Shown here: positions 15,948 through 24,343 of the stretch, in pieces
How the letters are laid out: each line of letters opens with the position of its first letter
Numbering within the stretch: the stretch's first letter is position 1
Assembly: GCA_039182515.1 (NCBI GenBank)
Contig: JBCDCE010000003.1
Location: forward strand, 27,796-91,795
Length of the DNA: 64,000 bases
Direction of reading: 5' to 3'
DNA from: JBCDCE01 sp039182515
Lineage (GTDB): Bacteria > Pseudomonadota > Alphaproteobacteria > Rhodobacterales > Rhodobacteraceae
The notes under the pieces: generated by a model
What the model was told of the DNA's origin: nothing
The model's input: the letters and a program-made list of their open reading frames with translations, nothing else
Database searches by the model: none
Made by a program: the position numbers and the translations under genes

Positions 15948-17078
15948 ATGTCAAAACGCGGTATCATGATTTGCGGCCACGGAAGCCGTGCAAAATCTGC
16001 GGAAGAAGAGTTTGGACTGCTTGCCAAAGGGATCCGAAAGCGGTTCCCTGATACGCCCGTGGAACACGGATTTCTGGAGTATTCCGCGCCCAACATCCAC
16101 ATGGGCCTGAACGCCCTGGTGGACGCAGGCGTGACAGAGATCGTCGCTGTGCCGGGGATGTTGTTTGCTGCAACGCATGCCAAGAACGACATCCCATCTG
16201 TTTTGACAACATTCGCGGAACGCACACCCAATGTGACGATTAAATATGGGCGCGAATTGGGGCTGCATCCCCAAATGATTGCAGCTTTTGAGGCCCGTAT
16301 TCTCGAGGCGCTTAACCTCGATCACGTGCATGATGGCGATCTTTACGACACGATGCTGATCGTGGTGGGGCGCGGCACATCCGATACGCTCGCCAACGCA
16401 GAGGCTGCGCGTCTCACGCGCATTGTCAGCGAAAATATGGGCTTTGGTTGGTCTGAAACGGTGTATTCTGGCGTAACCTATCCGTCGGTTGGGCGCGGGC
16501 TGGAAATGGCGCTGAAGCTTGGTTTCAAGAAAGTGGTTGTTGCGCCCTATTTCTTGTTCACCGGTCGGTTGATTGATCGCATCTATGCCTATGTTGACCG
16601 CGTTGCCGCCCAGAGCTCTGATGTGACGTTTTACAAGGCAGGCTACCTGCGCGACCAGGATCACGTGATCGACACATTTGTTGAACGGATCACGGAAGCC
16701 GGGGATGAGACCATCGTTGGCCCCGCTGACCTTATGACCTCGTTTCAAACCCGTCTTGCCCGAGGCGAGGTGGAGGTGCACCACCACCACGCTGAATTCC
16801 GCGATCCTTTGGATGATGAAGCCAGCGGTGGTCACAGACATGACCATGAGCATACCCATGATCACGCTCATGATCATTCTCATGACCATGGTGACGGACA
16901 TCACCATCATCATCACCACGCCCATTCGCATGGCGTGTACCGCCACATCGCCCATCCGCTTGGACCTCGGACGATGATTGACGAAGGCGTCTGCTGTTGC
17001 TTTATGAGCCAGTTCCCGCAAGAGGTGATCGACGAGGAGCGCGCGAACCGCACCAGCAGTGGCCCTGCGAAATCGTGA
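15948..17078 (+). CDS. CbiX-type sirohydrochlorin cobaltochelatase with His-rich tail
   Basis: A 376-residue two-domain chelatase of the long CbiX type. Domain 1 starts with ICGHGSRAKSAEEEF, which holds the active-site His; domain 2 includes VGRGTSDTLANAEAARL and APYFLFTGRLIDRIY. Around residues 280-325 there is a tail with more than 20 His residues mixed with Asp, probably a metal store, followed by GVCCCFMSQFPQEV, a Cys cluster like the Fe-S or metal site of long CbiX proteins. It should insert Co2+ (or Fe2+) into sirohydrochlorin. No other cobalamin gene is near and no B12 riboswitch was found in its 110-base leader. GAGGGGC precedes the ATG. Confidence 0.87.
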   Translation: MSKRGIMICGHGSRAKSAEEEFGLLAKGIRKRFPDTPVEHGFLEYSAPNIHMGLNALVDAGVTEIVAVPGMLFAATHAKNDIPSVLTTFAERTPNVTIKYGRELGLHPQMIAAFEARILEALNLDHVHDGDLYDTMLIVVGRGTSDTLANAEAARLTRIVSENMGFGWSETVYSGVTYPSVGRGLEMALKLGFKKVVVAPYFLFTGRLIDRIYAYVDRVAAQSSDVTFYKAGYLRDQDHVIDTFVERITEAGDETIVGPADLMTSFQTRLARGEVEVHHHHAEFRDPLDDEASGGHRHDHEHTHDHAHDHSHDHGDGHHHHHHHAHSHGVYRHIAHPLGPRTMIDEGVCCCFMSQFPQEVIDEERANRTSSGPAKS

Positions 17079-17290
17079 TTGCCCGGTGAGTACCACCCAC
17101 GTTCGAAGGCCAGGCGTAGCGAGAATTGCAGTCATACGGGATTGCCAGTCTTCGCGTTAGCTGCGACAGCTACATATATCGGCAGCCCATCCGCTACCTC
17201 TTGATCTGTTAAGCGCAGAAAACCGCGGTTTTTCAGATCTCTTGCACAACAAACACATGGACCCGTTTGTGGGAAGAAAGAGGAACAGCG

Positions 17291-17746
17291 ATGAAGGTGC
17301 AATTCCTGCACGGTACTGAATCCGGTACGGCCGAGATGTTATGTGACGATCTTGCCAAGGCTCTACCGTCAACATGTCCCACGTCCGTCATCAGCATGGA
17401 CGACATTGAACCGGAAAACTTGGAACATGACAGCATACACGTCTTTGTTTGCTCAACGTTTGGATCCGGGGACCTGCCCGAAACGGCCGTCTATTTTTAT
17501 GAGACGCTACAAAAAAAACGCCCTGATCTTTCGGAGATCACCTTTGCGATCTTTGGTTTGGGCGATCGAAGTTTTGGAGATACATTCGCACAAGGGTCGG
17601 AAAAGCTGATGCAGGCCTTGCAAGATTGCGGTGCAAAAATGACAGGCAAACGTGGCGTGTTCGATGCGCTATCGTCGTCTCTGCCAGAAGATGTTGCTCT
17701 CCCTTGGCTCGCCGAAACGCTCGGTCTCACGCTCGACGCAGCTTAA
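17291..17746 (+). CDS. Flavodoxin-like protein (MioC/CysJ N-domain type)
   Basis: A 151-residue single flavodoxin domain. The FMN phosphate loop is HGTESGTAEML (residues 6-16); the ring-binding loops are CSTFGSGDLPETA and FGLGDRSFGDTF. The order and spacing match MioC and the flavodoxin domain of sulfite or cytochrome P450 reductases rather than classic long-chain flavodoxin. The ATG at 17291 follows AGAGGA. It stands alone, with over 200 bases of apparently non-coding sequence on both sides, so its partner reductase is not evident. Confidence 0.87.
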   Translation: MKVQFLHGTESGTAEMLCDDLAKALPSTCPTSVISMDDIEPENLEHDSIHVFVCSTFGSGDLPETAVYFYETLQKKRPDLSEITFAIFGLGDRSFGDTFAQGSEKLMQALQDCGAKMTGKRGVFDALSSSLPEDVALPWLAETLGLTLDAA

Positions 17747-18013
17747 AAAGGGTGCCCTGCTCTCAATCGAGCGGCGTGACCCGAACATCTGCCGCACGGG
17801 ATGGGCGGTTTAACGCATAATTCTAATTGGATAGGGCGCTTGGCATGCCCTCTTGCTTCACGCCTCGAAATCATCGTCGCTTGATTTGTTCTGACGGCCT
17901 TTTTTCTGACGACGCAGTCCGCAAGATCCTCTAGAGGGTCTTGGGTGGGGGCCTAGCAACTCGGGCGCATTCGACCGCTTTGCTCCGCATGTAAAAAAAC
18001 GCTGCAAGAGAAG

Positions 18014-18217
18014 GTGAGCAAGATTTTGGACTTGAGTGGTTTCACCCTGAGCCCTGCAATCGCAACGATCCTATTCGCGATCGCTTGCATGGCGGGGTAT
18101 CGCTATCGGCGTGTTTGGAAGATGGAGGGGCCGCGGTACCAATACTGGATTTTCGGGTTAATCGCTGCCGCTGGTTTGCTTTTGCTCGCCTTTGTCCCGA
18201 TCGAAGTCCCGGGTTAG
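18014..18217 (+). CDS. Small two-segment membrane protein, function unknown
   Basis: A predicted 67-residue protein with two hydrophobic segments (about residues 10-28 and 44-62) separated by a basic loop RYRRVWKMEGPRYQYW. The GTG at 18014 touches the purine run AAGAGAAGG; a TTG at 18026 has better spacing and would remove four residues. It lies between the flavodoxin and the convergent nqrM, whose stop is nine bases away. I do not recognise the family. Position beside the Na+-NQR maturation genes is the only hint of role. A near-perfect palindrome (17923-17942) sits in the otherwise empty 267-base stretch before it. Confidence 0.55.
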   Translation: MSKILDLSGFTLSPAIATILFAIACMAGYRYRRVWKMEGPRYQYWIFGLIAAAGLLLLAFVPIEVPG

Positions 18218-18225
18218 GTCCCGGG

Positions 18226-18468
18226 TTAAGTCTCGGCCTCAAGACCAGCGCGCTCAAGCATCTTGCGCGCACGTGGACATTCGAGCCGCTCACGCAAAGG
18301 CGAATCCGGATCAATCTCTTTGTGGCAAACCAGGCATTCGTTTCCGTCACCGATGGCGTTCAACCCGCCGCAGCTGCCTTTGATCCGCTTGTTCATAAAA
18401 ATCACGCCCAAGGACATGCCAAGCGTGATCATAAGAAGAAAACCAAACGTCAGTGCGAAAGTTGCCAT
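18226..18468 (-). CDS. nqrM: Na+-NQR maturation protein NqrM (DUF539)
   Basis: An 80-residue protein with one N-terminal membrane segment (residues 5-24) followed by the family signature KGSCGGLNAIGDGNECLVC. NqrM is needed to assemble the iron centre between NqrD and NqrE, and its conserved Cys residues are thought to bind or deliver iron. Its stop is close to that of the small membrane protein on the other strand. It is read in the same direction as apbE, which precedes it by 23 bases, so the two maturation genes probably share a transcript. Confidence 0.9.
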   Translation of the reverse strand: MATFALTFGFLLMITLGMSLGVIFMNKRIKGSCGGLNAIGDGNECLVCHKEIDPDSPLRERLECPRARKMLERAGLEAET

Positions 18469-18491
18469 AAATGCTGCCTTTGCGTGCGGAA

Positions 18492-19520
18492 TTAAGCAGT
18501 CAGTGCTCCGAACTGGGGACTAACATAACTTTTGAAGGTCGGCTGACCATTAACACTGTCGTGATCCACAAAATGAACGGCCAGATTGTGCTCTTTCGCG
18601 ATTGCGAGACCTTCTTCACGGCCGAGGATCAGCATCGCTGTAGACCATGCATCGGCCATCATCGCGTTGTCATGTACCACGGTTGCAGAGGCGGTCTTGT
18701 GGGTGACGGGATAGCCCGTTGTTGGGTCAATAAGGTGCGAGTAGCGCTGACCGTCCACTTCAAAATAGTTGCGATAATCGCCAGAGGTCGCAAGGCCCAG
18801 GCCAACCAGCCCAGCAACGCCCATCAGGCCGCGGTCTACCGGGTTGGGAGATTCGATCCCGATCTGCCATGGCAGACCGTTCTGATTGCGTCCTGACGCG
18901 TAAAGATCACCGCCGATCTCAACTAGGAAATCAGTTGCGCCGAAGGACGCCAGGACCTCAGCAATACGATCCGCTCCATAACCCTTCCCGATGCCTGCCA
19001 GGTAGACCTGTGTCTCAGGCTGGCGCTTGGCCATTTGGCCGTTTGCGAGGTGGAGGGTGTTGGTTTGTCCAGATCTTTCTTTTGCCTGGGCCACAGCCTC
19101 TGGGCTCGGCATTTTCGTCTGACCGTTGGCGCCAAATCCCCAAAGCTCAATGAGCGACCCAACTGTTGTGTCAAAGCGCCCCGCGCTGGCAGAATTGACC
19201 TCTGCCGCGGCGGTCATAATGTGCGACAGCTCCGCTGACATTGTGATCGGGTCGCGGTGTCCTGCGGCATTAAACCGCGATATCTCAGAGCCGTTTTCCC
19301 AGTTCGAGAGCTTGTGATTGAAGGACACAAGCGCGGAATCGATTGCTGCCTTCAGTTCAGCGCGATCTAATGTGTTGTCATGGTTCAATACGGCGACATT
19401 ATATGTCGTGCCCATTGATAAGCCCATGATTTCAATCAGTTTATCGCCTCCTTTGCAGGCAGCGAGTGCCAGTGTCATCGCTATAAATGAGCGGCGGGAA
19501 ATGGAGGCCTTTGTGCGCAT
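18492..19520 (-). CDS. apbE: FAD:protein FMN transferase
   Basis: A 342-residue exported enzyme that attaches FMN through phosphoester bonds to Thr residues of NqrB and NqrC. The N-terminus has a twin-arginine-like SRRSF followed by LALAAC, a possible lipobox, so it is likely anchored on the periplasmic side. Family motifs are GGDLYASGRNQNG, SHLIDPTTGYPV and MMADAWSTAM. The ATG at 19520 follows GAAAGGGA; the reading from 19598 adds 26 residues without merit. It lies divergent from nqrA across about 170 bases. Confidence 0.92.
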   Translation of the reverse strand: MRTKASISRRSFIAMTLALAACKGGDKLIEIMGLSMGTTYNVAVLNHDNTLDRAELKAAIDSALVSFNHKLSNWENGSEISRFNAAGHRDPITMSAELSHIMTAAAEVNSASAGRFDTTVGSLIELWGFGANGQTKMPSPEAVAQAKERSGQTNTLHLANGQMAKRQPETQVYLAGIGKGYGADRIAEVLASFGATDFLVEIGGDLYASGRNQNGLPWQIGIESPNPVDRGLMGVAGLVGLGLATSGDYRNYFEVDGQRYSHLIDPTTGYPVTHKTASATVVHDNAMMADAWSTAMLILGREEGLAIAKEHNLAVHFVDHDSVNGQPTFKSYVSPQFGALTA

Positions 19521-19691
19521 TTCGATCCCTTTCATCACAAATCTTGGTTGGCTTAGCGCGATTTCAATTTTCTGCAACCTTAATGTGGCCAAACCCATTA
19601 AAAACCTCTAGCACATCCTCGGGACCTTCTGCACGCCAGAGTCGCTTCTTCGGTGACTGCCAGCAGATATCAAAAATTGGGATAGAAACGG

Positions 19692-21032
19692 TTGACGCAA
19701 TTTAAGCTGCGCAAAGGATTAAACTTGCCCATATCGGGTGCTCCGGTTGGGGATGTTTCTGCGCCACAGTCCGTCATGTCAGTCGGCCTTATTGGCCAAG
19801 ACTACGTAGATCTAAAACCGTCCATCGCGGTGGCTGAGGGCGACAGTGTTGTGGCGGGAACGGCGATCATGGCTGACAAGCGGACGCCAGACGTCAAGAT
19901 TGTCTCGCCGGTCGCGGGCCGCGTACGCGCCATCAATCGCGGGGCTCGGCGCAAGCTTATTAGCATTGTTATTGATGTTGACGAAGCGGCGGGTGACCCG
20001 ATCAATTTTGCGACTGTGGGTGATGCTTCAAAACGCGACGGCATCGTCGAACGGCTTTGCGCATCGGGCCTTTGGACCTCTTTTCGGACACGGCCTTACT
20101 CCAAGGTGCCAGAGCCGAGCAGCACACCCATCGCGATTTATGTGACGGCATTGGATACGGAGCCTTTGGCCGCTGATCCTCGCATTGCAATTGCCCAAGA
20201 CAATGACGCCTTTGTGAAGGGCCTTGAAACCATTGCTCAGCTTTCAGACGGCAAGACTTACCTGTGCCACGCGCCGGGTGAGGCGCTGCCTGGCAGCGAT
20301 TTGCCAAATGTTGATGCTGTTGCGTTCGATGGGCCACATCCCGCTGGGCTCGCTGGCACGCATATGCACTTTTTGACCCCACCACGTGCGGACCAGTTTG
20401 TTTGGACCATTGGGTATCAAGATGTGATCGTGATTGGCCGTCTGATGCTGACCGGCACGTATGATCCGCGGTGCATTATTGCGCTGACCGGTCCTGCCTG
20501 CAAAGCACCGCGGCTTGTTCAAACCGTTGCAGGGGCCTCGATGCAAGACCTGTGCGCGGATGATTTGCCAGACTATCCAACGCGCCTGATCTCTGGGTCT
20601 GTGCTCAGCGGACGGGCTGGGGCTGATGTTGATGCCTACCTTGGCCGCTACGCGCGACAGATCACCGTGATCGAAGAGGACAAGAAACAGATCCCAATGG
20701 GTTGGATACGCCCGATGGCCTCCAAATTTGCTGTCCAGCCCGTGCTTGGGTCGGCCCGCACCAAAAAGGCCTTTCCATTGACATCCAACTTAAACGGTGG
20801 CCGCCGCGCGATGGTCCCGCTTGGGACGTTCGAAGAGCTTATGCCGCAAGACTATCTGCCCACGCAGTTGCTGCGGTCACTCTTGGTCATGGATACAGAC
20901 CAGGCGCAACTTCTGGGCGCCTTGGAACTGGATGAAGAAGATCTGGGCCTGGTGGGGTTTGCCTGCCCAGCAAAGTATGAATATGGCATCGCGCTGCGCG
21001 ATTGCCTGACCAAAATTGAGAAGGAAGGCTAA
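19692..21032 (+). CDS. nqrA: Na+-translocating NADH:quinone reductase subunit A
   Basis: A 446-residue subunit without membrane segments, matching NqrA in length. It begins FKLRKGLNLPISGAP, the usual NqrA opening, and has the conserved TEEL-type blocks near the middle (RADQFVWTIGYQDVIVIGRL). The start is TTG at 19692, nine bases after GGGA; no ATG gives a better match. NqrA binds quinone and inhibitors on the cytoplasmic side of the complex. It starts the nqrABCDEF operon, with nqrB beginning three bases after its stop. Confidence 0.93.
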   Translation: MTQFKLRKGLNLPISGAPVGDVSAPQSVMSVGLIGQDYVDLKPSIAVAEGDSVVAGTAIMADKRTPDVKIVSPVAGRVRAINRGARRKLISIVIDVDEAAGDPINFATVGDASKRDGIVERLCASGLWTSFRTRPYSKVPEPSSTPIAIYVTALDTEPLAADPRIAIAQDNDAFVKGLETIAQLSDGKTYLCHAPGEALPGSDLPNVDAVAFDGPHPAGLAGTHMHFLTPPRADQFVWTIGYQDVIVIGRLMLTGTYDPRCIIALTGPACKAPRLVQTVAGASMQDLCADDLPDYPTRLISGSVLSGRAGADVDAYLGRYARQITVIEEDKKQIPMGWIRPMASKFAVQPVLGSARTKKAFPLTSNLNGGRRAMVPLGTFEELMPQDYLPTQLLRSLLVMDTDQAQLLGALELDEEDLGLVGFACPAKYEYGIALRDCLTKIEKEG

Positions 21033-21035
21033 GCC

Positions 21036-22235
21036 ATGGGCCTGCGCAACTTCTTTGACTCGATCGAACCGTATTTCGAAAAAGGTGGAAAGTATGAACG
21101 ATACTTCCCGCTCTACGAGATGGTTGAGAGTTTTCTTTACACACCAAAAACCGTCACGACCGTAGCGCCGCATGCTCGGTCTTATATCGATATGAAGCGG
21201 ATCATGACCTATGTGGTCATCGCGACGATCCCTTGCATTCTGATGGCGCTCTACAACACGGGCTATCAGACCAATGTGGCAATTGCCGAATTTGGGGCTT
21301 CGGGCTGGCGGGCCTGGATCATCGAGACCTTCGGGATCGGGTTCAATTACAACAATCCCATCGCCAACATGTTGCATGGGCTGCTGTATTTCCTGCCGAT
21401 CTACATCACCACACTGGTTGCTGGTGGTATTTGTGAGGTTATCTTTGCCACTGTGCGCAGGCACGAGGTGAATGAAGGATTTCTCGTTTCCTCGATGCTT
21501 TACACGCTGATCTTGCCCGCGACGACGCCGCTTTGGCAGGTTGCGCTTGGGATCATCTTTGGCGTGGTGATCGGTAAAGAGGTCTTTGGCGGCACGGGGA
21601 AGAACTTCCTGAACCCAGCTCTAACGGGACGTGCGTTTTTGTACTTCGCGTATCCAGCACAATTGTCCGGCGACAGTGTATGGGTGCCGGTCGATGGCTT
21701 TACTGGGGCCACGGCTTTGGCGGTTTCAGCCTCAGATGGTTTCCAGGAACTTGCCGCGCGCGGGATGACATGGTGGGACAGTTTCCTGGGCTTCGTGCCT
21801 GGGTCACTTGGTGAAACGTCCACTCTTGCCGCCCTCCTAGGTCTTGCGTTCCTTTTGGCCACCAAGATCGCCAACTACCGGATGGTGGTTGGATGTTTGG
21901 CCGGCATGATCGGCTTTTCGCTCCTGCTCAATGCGATCGGCTCTGAAACCAACCCAATGTTTGCGATGCCATGGCACTGGCACCTTGTGCTTGGTGGTTA
22001 TGCCTTTGGATTGGTCTTTATGGTGACGGAACCCGTGTCGGGGTCTCACACCAATATGGGCCGCTACATTTACGGTGCTTTGATTGGGGTCATGGTTGTC
22101 ATGATCCGCGTGATCAACCCGGCCTTCCCTGAAGGCATGATGCTCGCGATCTTGTTCGGAAACGTATTTGCACCGCTCATCGACTACTTCGTCGTGCAAG
22201 CCAACATCAAGCGGAGAGCCAAACGGCATGTCTGA
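21036..22235 (+). CDS. nqrB: Na+-translocating NADH:quinone reductase subunit B
   Basis: A 399-residue membrane subunit with about ten hydrophobic segments. The FMN attachment site is visible in DGFTGATALAVSA (Thr of the SGAT-like motif), which is the target of ApbE. The N-terminal part GLRNFFDSIEPYFEKGGKYE is typical of the family. NqrB carries riboflavin and covalent FMN and forms most of the Na+ path. The end of the gene overlaps nqrC by eight bases. Confidence 0.94.
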   Translation: MGLRNFFDSIEPYFEKGGKYERYFPLYEMVESFLYTPKTVTTVAPHARSYIDMKRIMTYVVIATIPCILMALYNTGYQTNVAIAEFGASGWRAWIIETFGIGFNYNNPIANMLHGLLYFLPIYITTLVAGGICEVIFATVRRHEVNEGFLVSSMLYTLILPATTPLWQVALGIIFGVVIGKEVFGGTGKNFLNPALTGRAFLYFAYPAQLSGDSVWVPVDGFTGATALAVSASDGFQELAARGMTWWDSFLGFVPGSLGETSTLAALLGLAFLLATKIANYRMVVGCLAGMIGFSLLLNAIGSETNPMFAMPWHWHLVLGGYAFGLVFMVTEPVSGSHTNMGRYIYGALIGVMVVMIRVINPAFPEGMMLAILFGNVFAPLIDYFVVQANIKRRAKRHV

Positions 22236-23070
22236 AGACAAAGCACCCGACGACAAGATTGCTGACGCTCAATCGGACCAGCCAAGAGGACTGATCCGGC
22301 GGTTCCTGGCGCTTCCAGCAGACTCGGTTCCGAAGACTGTGTTTGTTGCTGTGGCGCTTTGCCTTGTGGCGTCGATGGTCGTCTCTGCCGCTGCAGTGGC
22401 CCTGCGCCCCTTGCAAGCGACCAACGCGCTCAAAGACAAGCAGCTCAACATCCTGCAGGTCGCGGGCGTATACGATCCGTCTCAAGATGTTGCCCAGGCC
22501 TTCACAGCCTTCGAGCCTCATGTGCTTGAGCTCGACACCGGCACCTTCACGGATCAATTCGATCCGGCTGCTTTTGATGATCGGGCCGCGGCAGACGATC
22601 CTGCGACGTCTGAAGCACTGACCGAAGATCCGGCAGGAATTGGACGTCAGGGGAACTTCGTCACCGTGTATCTTCTGCGCGACGACGCTGGTGAGATCGA
22701 CAAGGTCATTTTGCCAATCCACGGATACGGCCTTTGGTCGACGCTCTATGGCTTTATCGCGCTCGAAGAGAACGGCAACGACATCTACGGCCTGCAATTT
22801 TACGAACATGCCGAAACACCAGGCCTTGGGGCAGAGGTGGACAATCCGCGTTGGCGCGCCCTGTGGAGTGGTCAGAAATTGCGTGATGACGATGGGACCT
22901 TGCAGATCACGGTCTCGAAAGCCGTGCCCGCGGCGGGTCCAGATTACCACATCGATGCGCTCGCTGGGGCCACGCTGACCTCGGTTGGTGTCGATAACCT
23001 GATCAAATTCTGGATGGGTGAAGAGGGCTACGCGCCCTTCCTTGAAAATCTCAAAGCGGGGAACGTCTAA
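22228..23070 (+). CDS. nqrC: Na+-translocating NADH:quinone reductase subunit C
   Basis: A 280-residue subunit with one membrane segment (about residues 35-58) and a periplasmic FMN domain. The covalent flavin site is the Thr in DALAGATLTSVGVDN near residue 245. The chosen ATG at 22228 overlaps nqrB and gives a 20-residue acidic N-terminus before RRFLALPADSVPKTVF, the conserved start of NqrC. The linker at residues 100-130 (DPAAFDDRAAADDPATSEAL) is acidic. The stop and the next start share the A at 23070. Confidence 0.93.
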   Translation: MSEDKAPDDKIADAQSDQPRGLIRRFLALPADSVPKTVFVAVALCLVASMVVSAAAVALRPLQATNALKDKQLNILQVAGVYDPSQDVAQAFTAFEPHVLELDTGTFTDQFDPAAFDDRAAADDPATSEALTEDPAGIGRQGNFVTVYLLRDDAGEIDKVILPIHGYGLWSTLYGFIALEENGNDIYGLQFYEHAETPGLGAEVDNPRWRALWSGQKLRDDDGTLQITVSKAVPAAGPDYHIDALAGATLTSVGVDNLIKFWMGEEGYAPFLENLKAGNV

Positions 23071-23723
23071 TGCCGCATAAACGCAGAGAAATGCTGGTGG
23101 ACCCACTGGTAGATAACAACCCGATCACGCTTCAGGTGCTGGGATTGTGCTCCGCGCTGGCTGTGACATCGTCGATGCAGGTCGCCTTGGTGATGACCAT
23201 CGCTGTGACAGTGGTCACCGCTTTTGCGTCGATGTTTATCTCGATGCTGCGCAATCATATCCCTGGGTCGATCCGGATTATTGTGCAGATGATCATCATT
23301 GCATCCTTGGTGATTTTGGTTGATCAAGTCCTTAAGGCTTACGCTTTTGAGATATCGAAAACCCTTTCGGTCTTCGTGGGGCTGATCATCACAAACTGCA
23401 TCGTTATGGGCCGCGCCGAAGCCTTCGCCATGAAAAACCCACCCATCGACAGTTTCATCGACGGCGTTGGGAACGGTCTGGGCTATGGGTTGATCCTCAT
23501 GCTTGTTGGGTTTGTCCGCGAGCTCTTTGGCTCCGGCAGCCTCTTTGGGATCACGATCCTTCAAACGGTGAACAACGGCGGCTGGTATGTGCCCAACGGC
23601 ATGCTTCTGCTGCCGCCATCCGCGTTTTTCATCATTGGTCTGATCATCTGGGCCTTCCGGGCTTGGAAGCCGAACCAAGTTGAAGAGCGTGAGTACAAGA
23701 TCCAGTCGGTGGAGGCGCACTGA
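23070..23723 (+). CDS. nqrD: Na+-translocating NADH:quinone reductase subunit D
   Basis: A 217-residue membrane subunit with about six hydrophobic segments. NqrD and NqrE form an inverted-repeat pair that holds an iron centre between them through conserved Cys residues. The Cys in LGLCSALAVTS and in ITNCIVMGRAEAFAM correspond to the expected positions. The gene is coupled to nqrC and nqrE with one-base overlaps at both ends, so equal production of the subunits is likely. Confidence 0.93.
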   Translation: MPHKRREMLVDPLVDNNPITLQVLGLCSALAVTSSMQVALVMTIAVTVVTAFASMFISMLRNHIPGSIRIIVQMIIIASLVILVDQVLKAYAFEISKTLSVFVGLIITNCIVMGRAEAFAMKNPPIDSFIDGVGNGLGYGLILMLVGFVRELFGSGSLFGITILQTVNNGGWYVPNGMLLLPPSAFFIIGLIIWAFRAWKPNQVEEREYKIQSVEAH

Positions 23724-24331
23724 TGGAAGGCTATCTCGCCCTTGCGGTTAAGGCGATCTTCGTCGAAAATCTCGCGCTGTCGTTCTTTTTGGGTATGTGC
23801 ACGTTTATCGCGGTGTCCAAAAAGATCTCAACCGCGATTGGTCTGGGCATCTCTGTGATGATCGTGCAATCGATCACGGTCCCAGCCAACAATCTGATCC
23901 TCACCTATTTGCTGGCGCCAGGCGCACTGGCCTGGGCTGGGTTTGCGGAGGTGGATCTGACGTTCCTGGGGTTGATTTCATACATCGGGGTGATCGCGGC
24001 TCTGGTTCAGATCCTCGAGATGGTTCTCGATAAATATTTTCCACCGCTCTACAACGCCTTGGGCGTCTTCCTCCCGCTCATCACTGTGAACTGCGCGATC
24101 CTGGGCGGGTCCTTGTTTATGGTCGAGCGCGGTTATAACTTTGGCGAGAGCGTCACCTATGGTGTCTCGTCTGGCTTCGGCTGGGCCTTGGCCATTACGG
24201 CTATGGCTGGGGTGCGTGAAAAGCTGAAGTACTCAGATATTCCCGATGGTCTTCAGGGCCTAGGCATTACTTTCATAACGGCCGGTTTGATGGCTTTGGC
24301 CTTCATGTCGTTCTCTGGCGTAAAACTCTAA
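23723..24331 (+). CDS. nqrE: Na+-translocating NADH:quinone reductase subunit E
   Basis: A 202-residue membrane subunit homologous to NqrD, with about six hydrophobic segments. Its iron-binding Cys residues lie in LGMCTFIAVSKK (first third) and VNCAILGGSLFMVER (middle). The C-terminal region GITFITAGLMALAFMSFSGVKL is the family ending. It sits between nqrD and nqrF, 12 bases before nqrF, in the standard order. Confidence 0.93.
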   Translation: MEGYLALAVKAIFVENLALSFFLGMCTFIAVSKKISTAIGLGISVMIVQSITVPANNLILTYLLAPGALAWAGFAEVDLTFLGLISYIGVIAALVQILEMVLDKYFPPLYNALGVFLPLITVNCAILGGSLFMVERGYNFGESVTYGVSSGFGWALAITAMAGVREKLKYSDIPDGLQGLGITFITAGLMALAFMSFSGVKL

Positions 24332-24343
24332 AGGATCATTCAG

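Noticed and set aside
15951..17135. A 394-codon minus-strand frame opposite the CbiX gene
   Set aside because: It is the antisense shadow of a well-supported chelatase gene; its Met/Val-rich stretch is only the complement of the His codons.
17923..17942. AAGATCCTCT/AGAGGGTCTT near-palindrome as terminator of the flavodoxin gene
   Set aside because: It is about 180 bases from the stop, lacks a loop and a T run; it could be a protein site but support is too thin for a separate feature.
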